From assembly GCF_038024855.1 (NCBI RefSeq), contig NZ_CP139089.1:124001-188000 (forward strand): DNA of 64,000 bases, written 5' to 3'. The DNA is from Methylocella tundrae. GTDB lineage: Bacteria > Pseudomonadota > Alphaproteobacteria > Rhizobiales > Beijerinckiaceae. How positions within the stretch are numbered: the first letter of the stretch is position 1; each line of letters opens with the position of its first letter. Positions 54,686 to 64,000 of the stretch are shown in pieces. The notes below the pieces were generated by a model. That model was not told where the DNA came from, ran no database searches, and saw only the letters and a program-made list of their open reading frames with translations. A program made the translations under genes and the position numbers.

Positions 54686-57600
54686 TCAGGCGGGATTCGC
54701 GGGCGACGGCGCCGAGAGACCTGGAAAAAGGCCCTGCCAGCGCCGTTTGGCCCAAAGGCGGAACTCGTCCATGTAGAGATAGAGGATTGGGGTGGTATAA
54801 AGGGTCAAAAGCTGGCTGACGATCAATCCGCCGACGATCGCGATGCCGAGCGGGCGGCGGATCTCGCCGCCCTCGCCGAAGCTGAGCGCCAGAGGAACAG
54901 CGCCGAGAATTGCCGCGAAGGTCGTCATCATGATTGGCCGGAACCGCAGCATGCAGGCTTGAAAGATCGCCTCCTCGGGCGACAGCCCCTGCGTGCGCTC
55001 CGCCTCCAGGGCGAAGTCGATCATCATGATCGCGTTTTTCTTGACGATGCCGATCAGCAAAATCACGCCGATCAGGGCGATGATGCTGAACTCGGAGCCA
55101 AACAGCATGAGAGCCAGCACCGCGCCGACGCCCGCCGACGGTAGCGTGGAAAGGATCGTGATCGGATGGATGAGGCTTTCATAGAGAATGCCGAGGACGA
55201 TATAGACCGCCGCCAGCGCCGTTAAAAACAACAGCCCCTGGTTGCCGAGCGAATCCTGGAAAGCTTTGGCGGTGCCTTGAGGAACGCCATGAATGGTCGC
55301 GGGCATCTTGAGCTGCGCCGCCGTCCGGTTGATATCGATGATGGCGTCGCTGAGCGACGCGCCCGGTCGCAGATTGAATGAGATGGTGCTGGCGACGAAG
55401 AGGCCCTGGTGATTTACCGTCAGCGGCGTCTTGGCGTGCTCGAAATGTGCGAAAGCCGAAAGCGGAACCATTTTCTCCCGCGCGGTGCTGACAGCGGCGC
55501 CGGCCGAGGCGCTGCTGTTGCCGACGCTCGCCAGCGAATTGGTCGTCGCGTTGCGCGCTGAGTCGCTGGCGCCGGCAGTCGCCGTTGATGACGCCGCCGT
55601 CGCGGCGGTTTGCACCGTGCCGGCGGGCAGATTGCTTTGCGCCGTGCCGCTTGGATTGGCGCCGGAGGTACTGACATAGATGTCCTTGAGGATCGCAGGA
55701 TCCTGCCAGTAACGCGGCGCGACTTCCATCACCACATGGTATTGGTTGACCGCGCTATAGATCGTCGAGACCTGCCGCTGGCCGAAGGCGTCGTAGAGCG
55801 TGTTGTCGATCTGGCTTGTGATCAGTCCGAGCCGGGAGGCCGTGTCACGATCGATGACGATATTGGTCGCAAGTCCCCCCTGCTGCTGGTCCGAACTGAC
55901 GTCGGTGATCACAGTGCTCTTTTGAAGCGCCTCGATGAGCTTTGGCGTGAAGGCGTAGATGTCGTTCGCGTCATCCCCTTGCAGCGTATATTGATATTGC
56001 GCGTTGGAAAGACGTCCGCCCATGCGGATATCCTGGATCGACTGCATAAACAGATTGACGCCTGGAACATGCCCGAGCTTGCCGCGCAGGCGCGCAATGA
56101 CCTCATCCGAGGTGACGTCGCGCTGCGCTTTCGGCTTCAAGGTGATGAAGCTTCGCCCCGAGTTGGTTTGGCTGCCGCCCGTAAAGCCGACGACGCTGTC
56201 GACGGCGGGGTCGGCCTGAACGATATCCTGCAGCGCCTTCAGCTTCTTTCGCATGGACTGAAAAGAAATGCTCTGGTCGCCCTGCATGGCGCCCATGATG
56301 CGGCCGGTGTCCTCCTGCGGGAAAAACCCTTTCGGTATGACCGTAAACAGCGCCACATTGAGACATACCGTGGCGAAGAGGATCAACATGATGAGGGCGC
56401 CGTGGCGGAGCGCCCAACGCAGCGTTGTTCCATAGCCATGAACGAGCGCCGCCAATGGATCAAAACGGCGGCGCCGCGGCGCCTGCTCGCGTGGGCGAGG
56501 CTTTAGCATAAGCGCGCACATCATCGGCGTCAGCGTCAGCGACAGCAGGAGCGAGACGATGATGGCGAAAGACAGGGTCACGGCGAATTCGCGAAAAAGG
56601 CGACCGAGAATGCCGCCCATCAGAAGGATCGGGATGAACACGGCGATCAGCGAAATGCTGATCGACACAACCGTGAAGCCGACCTCCCGCGCGCCGACGA
56701 AAGCCGCCTCGCGCGGGTTCATCCCGGCCTCGACATAGCGGCTGATATTTTCAAGCACGACGATGGCGTCGTCGACGACAAAGCCCGTCGCTATGGTGAG
56801 CGCCATCAGCGACAATATGTTGAGGCTGAAGCCTGCGAGATACATCGCGCCGAATGTGCCGATGATCGAAAGCGGCACTGCGACCGCCGGAATCAAGGTC
56901 GCCCGAATGTCGCGCAGAAAAAGGAAGACGATCAACGTGACGAGGCTGATCGCAAGCAGCAAGGTCCATTCGGTGTCTTGCAGCGAAGCGCGGATGGTGT
57001 TGCTTCGATCCGCCGCGAGCGTGATGTTGATGGCGGCCGGCATCGCGGCTATGAGATGCGGCAGCTCCGCCTTCACCGCGTCAACCGCCTGAATGATGTT
57101 TGCGCCGGGTTGGCGAAACAGCAAAAGAATGATTCCGGGCTGGCCTTTGACGAGGCCTTCGTTGCGCAGGTCCTCGACGGAATCAATCACTTCGGCGACA
57201 TCTATCAGATGCACCGGCGCGCCATTACGATAGGCGACGATCAGCGGACGGTAATCGGCTGCGACCGTCGCCTGATCGTTTGTGTAGATTTGCAAATGCC
57301 GGCCATCGCCCTCAATGGAGCCTTTCGGACTGTTGGCGTTGGCCGCGGCGAGAGCCGCCCGCACGTCCTCGAGCCCGATGCCATATTTGGACAGCGCGTA
57401 AGGGTTGACTTCAATACGAACGGCGGGCAGGGCGGCGCCCCCGATTACCACCTGGCCTATGCCGTCGAGCTGCGACAGCCTCTGCTGTAGAATATTGCTC
57501 GCCGAATCATACATCTGCCCCGGAGTCATCGTTTGCGAGGTCAGGGACAGGATCAGGATCGGCGCGTCGGCGGGGTTGATCTTGCGGTAGATCGGATTGC

Positions 57601-57973
57601 TGCGCAGGCTTGTCGGCAGGTCCGCGCGCGCCGCGTTGATCGCTGCCTGAACGTCCCGGGCCGCGCCGTCGATGTCTCGATCGAGGTCGAACTGAAGCGT
57701 AATGTTGGTGTTGCCGATGGCGCTGACCGAGGTCATCTCGGTGACGGCGGCGATGCGGCCAAGAGAACGTTCGAGCGGGCTGGCGACGCTCGAGGCCACC
57801 GTATCGGGGTTGGCGCCGGGAAGCGTCGCCTGCACGGAAATAGTCGGAAAATCGACCTCTGGAAGCGGCGAGACAGGCAGCTTCAAAAAGGCGAGGCCGC
57901 CGGCAAGCGCTATTCCGACGGCGACCAACGTCGTCGCGACCGGGCGCTTGATGAAGGGCGCCGAAATATTCAT
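54686..57973 (-). CDS. RND multidrug efflux permease, MdtC-like
   Basis: A 1095-aa inner-membrane RND pump (HAE1 family) of the MdtC type. It has 12 predicted membrane helices in two halves with large periplasmic loops; the proton relay pair Asp401-Asp402 is in [17 protein letters not shown], and [19 protein letters not shown] is the TM10 relay segment with the conserved Lys. The protein is about 55-70 residues longer than E. coli MdtC because of a Ser/Ala/Thr-rich insertion at about 768-831, between IYVSTSG and [14 protein letters not shown]. The start overlaps the stop of the MdtB-like gene by four bases. It probably forms a heterotrimer with it. Confidence 0.92.
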   Translation of the reverse strand: MNISAPFIKRPVATTLVAVGIALAGGLAFLKLPVSPLPEVDFPTISVQATLPGANPDTVASSVASPLERSLGRIAAVTEMTSVSAIGNTNITLQFDLDRDIDGAARDVQAAINAARADLPTSLRSNPIYRKINPADAPILILSLTSQTMTPGQMYDSASNILQQRLSQLDGIGQVVIGGAALPAVRIEVNPYALSKYGIGLEDVRAALAAANANSPKGSIEGDGRHLQIYTNDQATVAADYRPLIVAYRNGAPVHLIDVAEVIDSVEDLRNEGLVKGQPGIILLLFRQPGANIIQAVDAVKAELPHLIAAMPAAINITLAADRSNTIRASLQDTEWTLLLAISLVTLIVFLFLRDIRATLIPAVAVPLSIIGTFGAMYLAGFSLNILSLMALTIATGFVVDDAIVVLENISRYVEAGMNPREAAFVGAREVGFTVVSISISLIAVFIPILLMGGILGRLFREFAVTLSFAIIVSLLLSLTLTPMMCALMLKPRPREQAPRRRRFDPLAALVHGYGTTLRWALRHGALIMLILFATVCLNVALFTVIPKGFFPQEDTGRIMGAMQGDQSISFQSMRKKLKALQDIVQADPAVDSVVGFTGGSQTNSGRSFITLKPKAQRDVTSDEVIARLRGKLGHVPGVNLFMQSIQDIRMGGRLSNAQYQYTLQGDDANDIYAFTPKLIEALQKSTVITDVSSDQQQGGLATNIVIDRDTASRLGLITSQIDNTLYDAFGQRQVSTIYSAVNQYHVVMEVAPRYWQDPAILKDIYVSTSGANPSGTAQSNLPAGTVQTAATAASSTATAGASDSARNATTNSLASVGNSSASAGAAVSTAREKMVPLSAFAHFEHAKTPLTVNHQGLFVASTISFNLRPGASLSDAIIDINRTAAQLKMPATIHGVPQGTAKAFQDSLGNQGLLFLTALAAVYIVLGILYESLIHPITILSTLPSAGVGAVLALMLFGSEFSIIALIGVILLIGIVKKNAIMMIDFALEAERTQGLSPEEAIFQACMLRFRPIMMTTFAAILGAVPLALSFGEGGEIRRPLGIAIVGGLIVSQLLTLYTTPILYLYMDEFRLWAKRRWQGLFPGLSAPSPANPA

Positions 57974-60900
57974 TCCGCGCTCTCTCCGGCGAGCGCGGCC
58001 GCTGGCGGGCGCCGGCGAAGGCGCGCGGCGAGCCTGTCGAAATAGAGATAGATGACCGGCGTCGTGAACAGCGTCAGCGCCTGGCTGAGGATAAGGCCGC
58101 CAACGATCGAGACGCCGAGCGGATGGCGCAGCTCCGAGCCGACGCCGGTCCCAAGCATCAACGGCAAGGCGCCGAGGATCGCGGCCATCGTCGTCATCAG
58201 GATCGGCCGGAAACGCAGGAGCGAGGCCTGGAAAATCGCCTCTTCCGGCAAAAGCCCGTCATTGCGTTCGGCGTCGAGCGCGAAGTCGATCATCATGATC
58301 GCGTTCTTTTTGACGATGCCGATGAGCAGGATGATGCCAATCACCGCGACGACGTCGAGTTCGCCGCCGAAGGCCATCAAAGCGAGCAGCGCGCCGATGC
58401 CGGCCGACGGCAGAGTCGACAGGATCGTGATCGGATGGATGAAGCTCTCGTAGAGCACGCCGAGAACGATATACATGGTGACGACGGCGGCGATGATGAG
58501 GAAAAGCTCATTCGTCATCGAGGCGTGGAACGCCGCGGCGGAGCCTTGCAGCGAGACCACGAAACTGCGCGGCAGGCCGATGTCCGCCTGCGCCTGCTCG
58601 ATCGCCGTGACGGCGTCGCCAAGCGAGTGGCCCGGCGCGACATTGAATGAGATGGAGGTCGCCGGAAACTGGCCGAAATGGCTGATCAGCAACGGACCTC
58701 GACGTTCTTCAACATGCACGATCGCCGACAGCGGCGTCTGCCCGTTGTCGCTCGACGACGATGACGGCAGATAGAGCGAGGAGAGCTGCGAGAGATCGCG
58801 CTGCAGCTTCGGATCGACCTCCAGAATGACGCGATATTGGTTGGCCTGCGTGTAGATGGTTGAAACGATGCGCTGTCCGAACGCGTCGTAGAGAGCGTTG
58901 TCGACGCTGGCCAGAGTGATGCCGAAGCGGGCCGCGGTAGCGCGGTCGACGACAAGGTCGACAGCGTGGCCTTGCGCCTGCGTATTGCTGGCGACGTCGG
59001 CCAGCGCCGGCATCTCGCGCAGACGCTCGAGGAGGCGCGGCGTCCACGTCGCGAACTCGGATGCGTTGCCGTTCTCGAGAATGAAATTATATTGCGCCCG
59101 GCCGATCGAGGAATCGATGGTGAGATCCTGCACCGGCTGCATGAAAAGCTGGATCCCTGGAATCGTCGAGACTTCTTTTTGCAGCCTGCGCATGACCTCC
59201 GACGCGCTGAGGCGGCGTTCCTCGCGGGGCTTGAGATTGATCAGAAAGCGGCCGCTGTTCAGCGTCGCATTGTCGCCGTCGACGCCAATGAATGAGCTGA
59301 CGCTGTCGACCGCCGGATCCTTCAAAATCGCGTCGCCGAGCTGTCGCTGCAAATTCGACATGGCCTCGAAGGAGATGCTTTGGGCCGCCTGCGAGGTGGC
59401 CTGGATCATGCCGGTGTCCTGCACCGGGAAGAAGCCTTTTGGGATGATGACATAGAGCCAGACCGTGACGGCGAGCGTCGCGATCGCGACGAGAAGCGTG
59501 AGCGGCTGATGACGCAGAACGATTCTCAGCGCGCGGCCATAGCCTTCGACGATGGAGTTGAATGCGCGCTCCGCCCAAAGATCGAACCGGCCGCGCTGAT
59601 CAGCCGGCCGATGATGGATCAGGCGCGCGCACATCATCGGCACGAGCGTCAATGACACCACCGCGGAAATGACGATGGTGACCGCGAGGGTGATGGCGAA
59701 TTCGTGGAACAGGCGGCCGATCACATCGCCCATGAAGAGAAGCGGAATGAGCACGGCGAGCAAAGAGACGGTCAGCGATATGATCGTGAAGCCGATCTGC
59801 TTTGAGCCCTTCAGAGCCGCATCCATCGGCGGATCGCCGTCCTCGACGAAGCGGCTGATATTTTCGATCATGACGATGGCGTCGTCAACGACGAAGCCGG
59901 TCGAAATGGTCAGCGCCATCAAGGACAGATTGTCGAGGCTGAAGCCAAGGAGATACATCGCGACAAGGGTGCCGACGAGCGACAAGGGCACCGAGAGGCT
60001 CGGGATGATCGTCGCCGGCAGATTGCGCAAAAACACGAAGATGACGACGACGACGAGAGCGATAGCGAGGGTGAGTTCGAACTCGACGTCGGCGACGGAG
60101 GCGCGAATGGTCGTGGTGCGATCGCTCAGAACCGTGACGTCGAGAGCGGCCGGCAGGCTGGATTGGAGCGTCGGCAGCAGCTTCTTTATGCCATCGGCGA
60201 CGGCGATCACATTGGCGCCCGGCTGACGGCGAATATTGAGGATGATGGCGCGCTCGCCATTGGCCCATGCGCGCAGCTTCGTGTTCTCGGGACCGTGGAC
60301 GATCGTGGCGACGTCGGACAGGCGCACGGGCGCGCCGTTGCGATAGGCGACGACGACGTCGCGATAACCCTCGGCGCTGTTCAGCTGATCATTCGCGGTG
60401 ATCGTCGATGATTGGGCGGCGCCGTCAAAGCCGCCCTTGGGGCCGTTGACGTTGGCGTTGCCGATCGTCGTGCGAAGGTCGTCGATGTTCAGCCCGTAAG
60501 CCGCGAGCGCCGTTGGATTGAACTGAACCCGAATCGCTGGCCGTTCGCCGCCGCTGATCGTAACCTGGCCGACGCCCGGCTGCTGCGCGATTTTCTGTGC
60601 AATTCGGGTTTCGGTGATGTCCTGCAGGTCGATCAGGCTGAGGGTTTTCGACGTAACCGCCAGCGTCATGATCGGCGCGTCGGCGGGATTGACCTTGGAA
60701 TAGACCGGCGGCGCCGGCAGGTCCGCCGGCAGCAGATTGGTCGCCGCGTTGATCGCCGCCTGGACCTGCTGTTCGGCGACGTCGAGGCTGAGGCTCAGAC
60801 TGAATTGCAAAGTGATGACGGAGGCGCCCGCCGAACTCTCCGACGTCATCTGGCTCAAGCCCGGCATCTGTCCGAGCTGCCGCTCGAGCGGCGCCGTCAC

Positions 60901-61086
60901 CGAAGACGTCATCACCTCGGGGCTTGCGCCGGGCAGAAAAGTGCGCACCTCGATCGTCGGATAATCGACTTCGGGCAAGGCGGACAGCGGCAGGAATCGG
61001 TAGGCGACCGCTCCGGCGAGAAGGATAGCCAGCATCAGAAGCGAGGTCGCCACTGGCCGGAGGATGAATAACCTTGACGGGTTCAT
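57970..61086 (-). CDS. RND multidrug efflux permease, MdtB-like
   Basis: A 1038-aa RND pump of normal length. It begins with [36 protein letters not shown], carries the proton relay Asp401-Asp402 ([17 protein letters not shown]) and the TM10 segment [19 protein letters not shown], and the porter loops show [12 protein letters not shown] and NPADAPIM. In E. coli MdtB2C forms a mixed trimer; the four-base overlap with the MdtC-like gene and equal architecture support the same here. It follows the adaptor gene by 49 bases in the same operon. Confidence 0.93.
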   Translation of the reverse strand: MNPSRLFILRPVATSLLMLAILLAGAVAYRFLPLSALPEVDYPTIEVRTFLPGASPEVMTSSVTAPLERQLGQMPGLSQMTSESSAGASVITLQFSLSLSLDVAEQQVQAAINAATNLLPADLPAPPVYSKVNPADAPIMTLAVTSKTLSLIDLQDITETRIAQKIAQQPGVGQVTISGGERPAIRVQFNPTALAAYGLNIDDLRTTIGNANVNGPKGGFDGAAQSSTITANDQLNSAEGYRDVVVAYRNGAPVRLSDVATIVHGPENTKLRAWANGERAIILNIRRQPGANVIAVADGIKKLLPTLQSSLPAALDVTVLSDRTTTIRASVADVEFELTLAIALVVVVIFVFLRNLPATIIPSLSVPLSLVGTLVAMYLLGFSLDNLSLMALTISTGFVVDDAIVMIENISRFVEDGDPPMDAALKGSKQIGFTIISLTVSLLAVLIPLLFMGDVIGRLFHEFAITLAVTIVISAVVSLTLVPMMCARLIHHRPADQRGRFDLWAERAFNSIVEGYGRALRIVLRHQPLTLLVAIATLAVTVWLYVIIPKGFFPVQDTGMIQATSQAAQSISFEAMSNLQRQLGDAILKDPAVDSVSSFIGVDGDNATLNSGRFLINLKPREERRLSASEVMRRLQKEVSTIPGIQLFMQPVQDLTIDSSIGRAQYNFILENGNASEFATWTPRLLERLREMPALADVASNTQAQGHAVDLVVDRATAARFGITLASVDNALYDAFGQRIVSTIYTQANQYRVILEVDPKLQRDLSQLSSLYLPSSSSSDNGQTPLSAIVHVEERRGPLLISHFGQFPATSISFNVAPGHSLGDAVTAIEQAQADIGLPRSFVVSLQGSAAAFHASMTNELFLIIAAVVTMYIVLGVLYESFIHPITILSTLPSAGIGALLALMAFGGELDVVAVIGIILLIGIVKKNAIMMIDFALDAERNDGLLPEEAIFQASLLRFRPILMTTMAAILGALPLMLGTGVGSELRHPLGVSIVGGLILSQALTLFTTPVIYLYFDRLAARLRRRPPAAALAGESAE

Positions 61087-61135
61087 TTTAGAGTCCCCGG
61101 GCCATTGGCTTGCCTTGGCGCGGCGCCGGAATCAC

Positions 61136-62578
61136 TCACGGCGCGCCAGCGGGCGGCCTTGGCGCCTGCGCGGCGCCCTGGGAGGCTGCGTCAGGATGGC
61201 GTTGATGTTTGCCCTGCGCGGCGTCGACGGCGCCGGACGCGTTCATCGCCACGCCGTCGCTCGCCGCGACGAAGACGCTCGCCCCTTCGCGCAACCGATC
61301 GGCGCCGTCGACAACGACGCGATCGCCCGGCGCGAGGCCGGAGGTGACGGCGACCTTGCCATTTTCCTGCGGCCCGAGTTCAATCTTGCGCACGGAGACT
61401 TTGTCGTCCGGGCCGATCAGATAGACATAGGTTCCAGGGGCGCCGCGCTGGATCGCCGTCACCGGGGCCGTGACGATGCCGTTCAACGATCTGATCAGGA
61501 GCCTCGCATTGACGAATTGATTGGGAAAGAGCTTGTCGTCGAGGTTTTCGAACTCGGCGCGGATTTTCACGGTCCCGGTCGTCGTATCAATCTGGTTGTC
61601 AATCGTCATCACCTTGCCGACGGCGAGCTTATTGATGTTGGCGCGATCATATATCGTGACTTCGAGCGGCGCGCCCGCCTTCGTCTGCGCCATGATCTGC
61701 GGAATATCGTCCTCCGGCACGGTGAAGATGACCGAGATCGGATGGATCTGCGTCAACACCGCGATGCCGGCGTCGCTCGTCTGAACGTAGTTGCCGGGAT
61801 CGACGAGACGCAGGCCGACGCGGCCGTCGATCGGTGAGACGATCCGCGCATAGGTGAGGTTCAGCTTCTGCGTGTCGATCTGAGCCTGGTCGGTCTTGAC
61901 CGAGCCCTCGTACTGTTTGACGAGATAAACCTGATCCTCCGCAGTTTGACGCGCGATCGAATTCTGCTTCAGCAGCGTTTGATAGCGCGTCATGTCGTTT
62001 CGCGCCTGGTCGAGCAACCCCTGGTCGTGCACCAGCTGACCTTCGTACTGAGCCTGCGCCAGCTGGTACGGGCGCGGGTCGATCTGGGCTAAGAGATCGC
62101 CTTTCTTGACGATCTGGCCTTCCGTGAAGGCGACTTCCATCAATTGGCCGTTGACCTGCGTTTTCACCGTTATGTTGGCGAGCGGCGTCACCGTGCCAAG
62201 CCCCGTGACGACGACATTGATGTCGCCGAGGGCGATGGTCGCCGCGCCCACCGGCTGGGCGACGGCGTGACGCGGGGGGCCGCTCGGAGGCGCCCGCTCG
62301 GCGGTGACGAAATGATAGGTTGCAAACGCGATCCCCGCCGCGAGCACGATCAGAATCGCTGACCGCAGCGGCGAGCTTTTCCGCGTCGCCGGTTCGGATT
62401 CGGGCGCGGCCGGCGCGCCCTTTTCGGTGTCGGGCTTTGCTTCTGCGCTTGGCTCAGCCTCGCGGAGGAAGAACGCGCCGGCAGCATCATTTTCCACCGT
62501 GCGTGTGCGGTCATCCATCGTCTTGCGTCCAATACCCGTGTCTGACTGCGCCTTGGATGGTTCCCATTCAGCAATCAT
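61136..62578 (-). CDS. RND efflux periplasmic adaptor, MdtA-like
   Basis: This 480-aa membrane-fusion protein links the RND pump to the outer-membrane channel. It has an acidic/Ala-rich cytoplasmic segment (about 1-70), one membrane anchor ([21 protein letters not shown]), then lipoyl halves ([35 protein letters not shown] and [26 protein letters not shown]), a helical hairpin between them, and the beta-barrel domain ([29 protein letters not shown]). The start is uncertain: ATG 62578 or 62518, neither with a strong ribosome binding site. The C-terminus is Ala/Pro-rich. Confidence 0.9.
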   Translation of the reverse strand: MIAEWEPSKAQSDTGIGRKTMDDRTRTVENDAAGAFFLREAEPSAEAKPDTEKGAPAAPESEPATRKSSPLRSAILIVLAAGIAFATYHFVTAERAPPSGPPRHAVAQPVGAATIALGDINVVVTGLGTVTPLANITVKTQVNGQLMEVAFTEGQIVKKGDLLAQIDPRPYQLAQAQYEGQLVHDQGLLDQARNDMTRYQTLLKQNSIARQTAEDQVYLVKQYEGSVKTDQAQIDTQKLNLTYARIVSPIDGRVGLRLVDPGNYVQTSDAGIAVLTQIHPISVIFTVPEDDIPQIMAQTKAGAPLEVTIYDRANINKLAVGKVMTIDNQIDTTTGTVKIRAEFENLDDKLFPNQFVNARLLIRSLNGIVTAPVTAIQRGAPGTYVYLIGPDDKVSVRKIELGPQENGKVAVTSGLAPGDRVVVDGADRLREGASVFVAASDGVAMNASGAVDAAQGKHQRHPDAASQGAAQAPRPPAGAP

Positions 62579-62801
62579 CGCCTAAAATCGATTGCTATCG
62601 TCTATCCAACGCATGAGGTTTTCGTAACGTAAGCAACCAGACAGGATTGTGGTCTTGATGCACGCTACCGTCGGCGTTAATCATGCGCATCAGTGAAACA
62701 TAATCATGGCGTTTCTCTAATCAACTCTTTGTTGATAAAATGGTTTGCTATTCGCGGCGCGCTTTGTTCCGAGGCGCAGCCGCGGCAAGGAAAACTCAAA
62801 A

Positions 62802-64000
62802 TCAAAAATGCGGGATCAGCGGGTTGGCGTCCTCGAGCGCCACGCTGCTTGGCAGCAATGCGACGTCCCAGCCGCCGCCGAGAGCCTCGATCAATTGAAC
62901 GCTGGCAAGGAAACGGTCCTGGCGAATGGTCAGTGCGGATTCCTGATTGCTCAGCAACTGCGCCTCCGCCACGACCACGGCCGTGAAGGCGACCGTGCCC
63001 GCGGCATACTGATTGAGGAGCACGTCGACCTCTTCCTGCGCGGCCTTGACGGCAGCGTCCTGGACTTTCGCCTGCTGCGCGAGAATGCGCAAAGCCGCGA
63101 GTTGATCCTCGACCCCCTGAAAGGCGGACAGCACCGTCTGCCTGTAATTTGCGACGCTTTGATCGTAAGTGGCTCTGGCGGCGTCGACGGTCGCGCTGCG
63201 TAGGCCGCCATCGAAGGTCGTCTGCACGGCGGCGGCGCCAAGGCTCCAGGCTTCGTTGGCGAGCGAGACGGCGAGAGGCCCGCGTCCGGCGAAGCCAAAC
63301 GCGCCCGAGAGGCTGATGGTTGGATAATAGGCGCCGATGGCGACGCCGATGAGCGCGTTTTGCGCTTGCATCGACCGCTCGGCCGCGGCGATGTCGGGAC
63401 GTCGCTCCAGCAATATCGAAGGCACGCTGACGGGGATCGCCGGCAGGGCGTTCTTGAAGGCGTTTCGCGCGATTGTCACCTCCGCCGGGGGCTTGCCGAT
63501 CAACACCGCGATCGCATGCTCATATTGCGCGCGGCTGATCCCGACATTGATCGCTTGCGCCTGCGTGTTCAAAAGCTGCGCCTGCGCCGTCGCGACGTCG
63601 GCTTTCGACACGGTTCCCGCTGAATACTGATGCTGCGTGATTTCGAGCGTTTTCTGGTAGCTCTGAGCGGTGCGGTTGAGCAGGTCTTGCAGCGCATCCG
63701 CGGCGCGTAGATTGAAATAGGCGATTCCGAGCAGAGACTGTGTGGAAAGCGTCGCATTGGCGAAATCGGCCGCCGAAAGCTGCGCGCCGGCGACATTGCT
63801 CTCGACGGAGCGGCGGATCTGGCCCCAGACGTCGAGCGTCCAGGCGGCGCTCGCGGACAGATCGGATGTTACAAGGGTGCTCGACGTGCCTGTGAACCCC
63901 GACGTTTTCGATCCATTATGCGTTCCCGTCGCGGAGTAATTGACCGCGACGGTCGGAAAAAGCCCCGCTTGCGCCTCCCTGACCAGCGCTTGCGCGGTCC
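62802..64000 (-). CDS. outer-membrane efflux factor (NodT/OprM-like), 5' end cut by window edge
   Basis: The frame is open from the window edge to the stop at 62802 and encodes at least 399 residues of a TolC-type channel. Visible are the alpha-barrel repeats with QYSAGTVSKADVATAQAQLLNTQAQ and NQYAAGTVAFTAVVVAEAQLLSNQES (paired outer-membrane efflux repeats) and VPSILLERRPDIAAAERSMQAQNALIGVAIGAYYPTISLSG, the signature of the NodT family. The N-terminal signal peptide and lipobox lie outside the window. It is upstream of the adaptor gene by 223 bases and completes the tripartite system. Confidence 0.9.
   Translation of the reverse strand, partial: TAQALVREAQAGLFPTVAVNYSATGTHNGSKTSGFTGTSSTLVTSDLSASAAWTLDVWGQIRRSVESNVAGAQLSAADFANATLSTQSLLGIAYFNLRAADALQDLLNRTAQSYQKTLEITQHQYSAGTVSKADVATAQAQLLNTQAQAINVGISRAQYEHAIAVLIGKPPAEVTIARNAFKNALPAIPVSVPSILLERRPDIAAAERSMQAQNALIGVAIGAYYPTISLSGAFGFAGRGPLAVSLANEAWSLGAAAVQTTFDGGLRSATVDAARATYDQSVANYRQTVLSAFQGVEDQLAALRILAQQAKVQDAAVKAAQEEVDVLLNQYAAGTVAFTAVVVAEAQLLSNQESALTIRQDRFLASVQLIEALGGGWDVALLPSSVALEDANPLIPHF

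Noticed and set aside
54686..61086. two adjacent RND pumps as a recent tandem duplication
   Set aside because: The two sequences differ widely and match MdtB and MdtC types respectively, so this is the normal heteromeric arrangement.
1..64000. CRISPR arrays, prophage or insertion sequences
   Set aside because: No regularly spaced repeats, no integrase, transposase or phage structural proteins were seen in either strand.

Overview
The window is a 64 kb piece of a GC-rich alphaproteobacterial chromosome, almost all core (housekeeping) genes. The sequence suggests the order Hyphomicrobiales, probably a Beijerinckiaceae/Methylocella-like bacterium. The grounds are the order sppA-ihfB-lapA-trpF-trpB, the lptC-lptA-lptB-rpoN-ptsN cluster, DUF2865, DUF1236, DUF2059 and DUF3309 proteins, a class II DAHP synthase, an NDUFA9-like protein, and gene-flanking palindromes of the GCATGAxxCCGxAAAG type common in that order. 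The family assignment is inference from gene content only; no 16S or marker search was possible.

Layout. 0-2.6 kb (minus): the start of a cyanase gene (cynS, cut by the window edge) overlapping the end of a membrane-bound KAP-type P-loop NTPase. 3-11.8 kb: ettA, a DUF3309 peptide, gph, a small exported protein, rpiA, DUF2059, glutathione reductase, a GNAT protein and class II DAHP synthase. 12-19.5 kb: nadE, an exported peroxiredoxin, a GT21-type glycosyltransferase, gltX, DUF2865, CreA and a small exported protein. 19.8-23.4 kb: a tightly overlapped cysS-GNAT-cimA operon with a clear terminator. 23.5-28.3 kb (minus): Mn-catalase, a LOG-tonB pair, and a large porin with a long AT-rich leader. 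29-36 kb (plus): Atm1-type ABC exporter, psd, sppA, ihfB, lapA, trpF, trpB. 36-42 kb: a PQQ-type sugar dehydrogenase overlapping bioB, two small membrane proteins, an NDUFA9-like protein, tRNA-Leu(CAG) and a DUF1236 protein. 42-48.3 kb (plus): an RNase D-like exonuclease and the LPS transport/sigma-54/PTS-Ntr cluster. 48.3-54.5 kb: glucokinase, class I fumarase, greB, an L,D-transpeptidase lipoprotein, accA. 54.7-64 kb (minus): a complete tripartite RND efflux operon, outer-membrane factor -> MdtA-like adaptor -> MdtB-like pump -> MdtC-like pump, with the outer-membrane gene cut by the window end.

How the genes fit together. Envelope work dominates: LPS export (LptC/A/B), phospholipid synthesis (Psd), glycolipid synthesis (GT21), acyl precursor supply (AccA), murein cross-linking (L,D-transpeptidase), TonB, porin, signal-peptide digestion (SppA) and the RND pump. 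Central metabolism (rpiA, glk, fumarase), amino-acid synthesis (DAHP synthase, trpFB, cimA), cofactors (nadE, bioB) and redox defence (gor, peroxiredoxin, Mn-catalase) make up the rest.

No phage, insertion sequence, CRISPR array or obvious defence island is visible. The points that stand out are the KAP NTPase-cyanase overlap, the absence of trpA after trpB and of hpf between rpoN and ptsN, a low-complexity insertion in the MdtC-like pump, a 78-residue extension on LptB, a low-GC patch inside cysS, and a family of 3'-end palindromes.
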